Part shown: positions 6,036 through 6,938 of the stretch, piece by piece
Position numbering within the stretch: position 1 is the first letter of the stretch
Layout: each line of letters starts with the position of its first letter
Source of the DNA: an uncultured Erysipelotrichaceae bacterium
GTDB taxonomy: Bacteria; Bacillota_I; Bacilli_A; Erysipelotrichales; Erysipelotrichaceae
NCBI GenBank assembly: GCA_902782505.1
Contig: CACZNO010000072.1
Coordinates: forward strand, 1 to 6,938
Reading direction: 5' to 3'
Length of the DNA stretch: 6,938 bases
Made by a program: the position numbers and the translations under genes
Notes under the pieces: model-generated
Told to the model about the DNA's origin: nothing
Databases searched by the model: none
What the model saw: only the letters and a program-made list of their open reading frames with translations

Positions 6036-6320
6036 ATGAAACAATACGAATACGATGCCGTAATACACAAAGAAGAGGACCACGGCGGATCCTACGTGGT
6101 TTTTCCGTGGGATTTACGGAAGGAATGCGGAAAGGGACGCCTGAAGGTGCACGCGGAATTTGACGGTATTCCCTACGACGGAAGTATCGTCAATATGGGA
6201 ATCAAAAATCCGGACGGATCGGTTTGTTATATCCTGGGGATACGCAAAGAAATCCGCGCTGCGCTTCAAAAAGATTTCGGAGATACCGTACATGTGACGG
6301 TTTGTGCACGTGAATCATGA
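6036..6320 (+). CDS. DUF1905-like protein
   Basis: The 94-residue soluble protein resembles the DUF1905 family of small beta-barrel proteins of unknown function. The pattern is an opening beta strand (YEYDAVIHK, 4-12), GSYVVFPWDLRKECG (19-33, the family's w-x-V-x-h-P-x-D block), GRLKVHAEFDGIPYDGSI (35-52, the V-x-G-x-x-F-x-x-S strand pair), YILGIRKEIRAALQKDFGD (71-89) and a last strand VHVTVCARE. ATG 6036 is chosen because AAAAGGAG (6017-6024) precedes it by eleven bases; an upstream frame from 5988 would start inside the -10 region. It is the first gene of a tight operon: the next starts 17 bases on, and the third only four bases after that. No biochemical role is known to me; family assignment is by pattern, not by search. 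Confidence 0.72.
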   Translation: MKQYEYDAVIHKEEDHGGSYVVFPWDLRKECGKGRLKVHAEFDGIPYDGSIVNMGIKNPDGSVCYILGIRKEIRAALQKDFGDTVHVTVCARES

Positions 6321-6323
6321 AAC

Positions 6324-6330
6324 AGGGAGA
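6324..6330 (+). promoter_or_regulatory. Ribosome binding site fixing the DUF6485-like start
   Basis: AGGGAGA lies seven bases before ATG 6338. The alternative ATG at 6317, which overlaps the previous stop (ATGA), has no such site before it. Confidence 0.7.
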
Positions 6331-6337
6331 AAACCGT

Positions 6338-6571
6338 ATGAGTGAAACAAAGAAAAGAACAGTGCCGTTTTGCACCTGCACGGATACCAAGTGTCCGTTT
6401 CATCCGACCAATCACGATAAAGGATGCACGCCGTGCATCGCCAAGAACCTGAAGGAACGGGAAATTCCCACGTGTTTCTTCAAGGCGGCAGGCGGAGAAA
6501 AGCCTACCGCGAACTGGCATTATGAAGATTTTGCGGCGCTGATCACCGTATTGAACGCGAAAAAGGAATAA
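6338..6571 (+). CDS. Small Cys-rich protein, DUF6485-like
   Basis: The 77-residue protein carries six cysteines: C12, C14, C19, C30, C33 and C46, arranged CxCxxxxC...CxxC...C, plus H22 and H26 between them. This matches what I recall of DUF6485, short proteins with a C-x-C-x(4)-C, G-x-C-x-x-C and L/I-P-x-C-F series; here the pieces are FCTCTDTKC, GCTPC and IPTCFF. The pattern suggests a metal (zinc or iron-sulfur) fold, and the function is unknown. After the Cys region comes a short helical tail (WHYEDFAALITVLNAKKE, 60-77). The start was placed at 6338, not at 6317, because of its ribosome binding site; the longer form would add seven residues (MKQGENR). It lies between a DUF1905-like gene and a kinase-like gene with almost no gaps, so the three are probably co-transcribed. 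Confidence 0.75.
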   Translation: MSETKKRTVPFCTCTDTKCPFHPTNHDKGCTPCIAKNLKEREIPTCFFKAAGGEKPTANWHYEDFAALITVLNAKKE

Positions 6572-6575
6572 CCGC

Positions 6576-6938
6576 ATGAACGAAGGAGATGTACGGACTG
6601 TCTTCGGGAAAGAATACCGGATCCTGCGTCTTTTGGGGCACGGGAAAGGCGGATATTCGTATCTGGTACAGCACGGCGATGAAAGAGCGGTCCTGAAACA
6701 AATCCATCACGAACCCTGCGATTATTATCAGTTCGGCAACAAGATCGAAGCGGAAATTCATGATTACGGGGTGCTGAAGAAAGCGGGGATCCGGATTCCG
6801 GAAATGTATGCCGCCGACCGGGAAAGCGAATGTATTCTCAAGGAGTATATCGAAGGAGACACCGTTTTTGAAATCGTGCGGAATCAAAAGACGGCAGAAC
6901 CGTATCTGGAACAGGTGCGGAAGATGGCTGCGCAAGCC
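6576..6938 (+). CDS. Protein-kinase-like phosphotransferase, N-terminal part, cut by the window edge
   Basis: Only 121 N-terminal residues are present; the open frame runs off the right edge. They form the N-lobe of the protein-kinase-like fold: a glycine loop LLGHGKGGYSYLV (19-31), the ATP-binding lysine in AVLKQI (K41), a helix-C glutamate (E58 or E60 in NKIEAEIHDY), and the hinge CILKEYIEGD (86-95). The catalytic loop and the DFG-like Asp would lie beyond the window, so it cannot be told whether this is a Ser/Thr kinase, a small-molecule phosphotransferase (aminoglycoside/choline type) or a lipopolysaccharide-kinase/Bud32-like protein. ATG 6576 has AAAAGGAA seven bases before it, within the end of the previous gene, and lies four bases after its stop. 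A second ATG at 6589 is out of frame. Confidence 0.78.
   Translation, partial: MNEGDVRTVFGKEYRILRLLGHGKGGYSYLVQHGDERAVLKQIHHEPCDYYQFGNKIEAEIHDYGVLKKAGIRIPEMYAADRESECILKEYIEGDTVFEIVRNQKTAEPYLEQVRKMAAQA

Noticed and set aside
5521..6039. Forward frame of 172 codons crossing the end of the dehydratase gene, the small membrane protein, the terminator and the next start.
   Set aside because: It would read through a terminator and promoter, has Arg/Ser-rich shadow composition, and conflicts with two better-supported genes.
6543..6935. Reverse-strand open frame of 130 codons opposite the kinase-like gene.
   Set aside because: The forward frame carries a glycine loop, ATP lysine and hinge in the right order; the reverse frame is its mirror and shows no motif.

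Overview
The window looks like part of the chromosome of an anaerobic, low-to-mid-GC Gram-positive bacterium (Firmicutes, possibly an Erysipelotrichia- or Clostridia-like gut lineage; the lineage is inference). The grounds are strong AAGGAGG-type ribosome binding sites, short intergenic gaps with hairpin-plus-U terminators, TATAAT-type promoters, and an oxygen-sensitive 2-hydroxyacyl-CoA dehydratase system. All credible genes lie on the + strand. I saw no RNA genes, CRISPR array, transposase, phage genes or large repeats.

Layout. (1) 2-187: the 3' end of an unrecognised gene, whose stop codon lies inside a terminator hairpin. (2) 249-1832: a metal-dependent amidohydrolase of the D-aminoacylase / N-acyl-D-amino-acid deacylase type, with its own promoter and terminator. 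(3) 2006-2830: a membrane protein with an N-terminal zinc ribbon, one transmembrane helix and an outer domain of unknown function, also a single-gene unit. (4) 2917-5926: an operon of two different 2-hydroxyacyl-CoA dehydratase-family subunits (4-nucleotide-scale coupling with an 8-base overlap), followed by a 55-residue single-pass membrane protein too small for routine gene calling, then a terminator. (5) 6036 to the window end: an operon of a DUF1905-like protein, a Cys-rich DUF6485-like protein and the N-terminal part of a protein-kinase-like phosphotransferase that runs off the edge.

How the genes work together. The two dehydratase proteins each keep three cysteines placed as [4Fe-4S] ligands, so they probably form a heterodimer that removes water from a 2-hydroxyacyl-CoA (or reduces a related thioester) by a radical route. 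That chemistry needs an ATP-driven activator of the HgdC/BadF family, and none is encoded here. No CoA-transferase or dehydrogenase is present either, so the substrate cannot be named. The amidohydrolase could feed amino acids into such a fermentation, but separate promoters and terminators mean the link is only a guess. The most original item is the small membrane protein at the end of the dehydratase operon. No clearly new multi-gene system can be claimed from this window alone.
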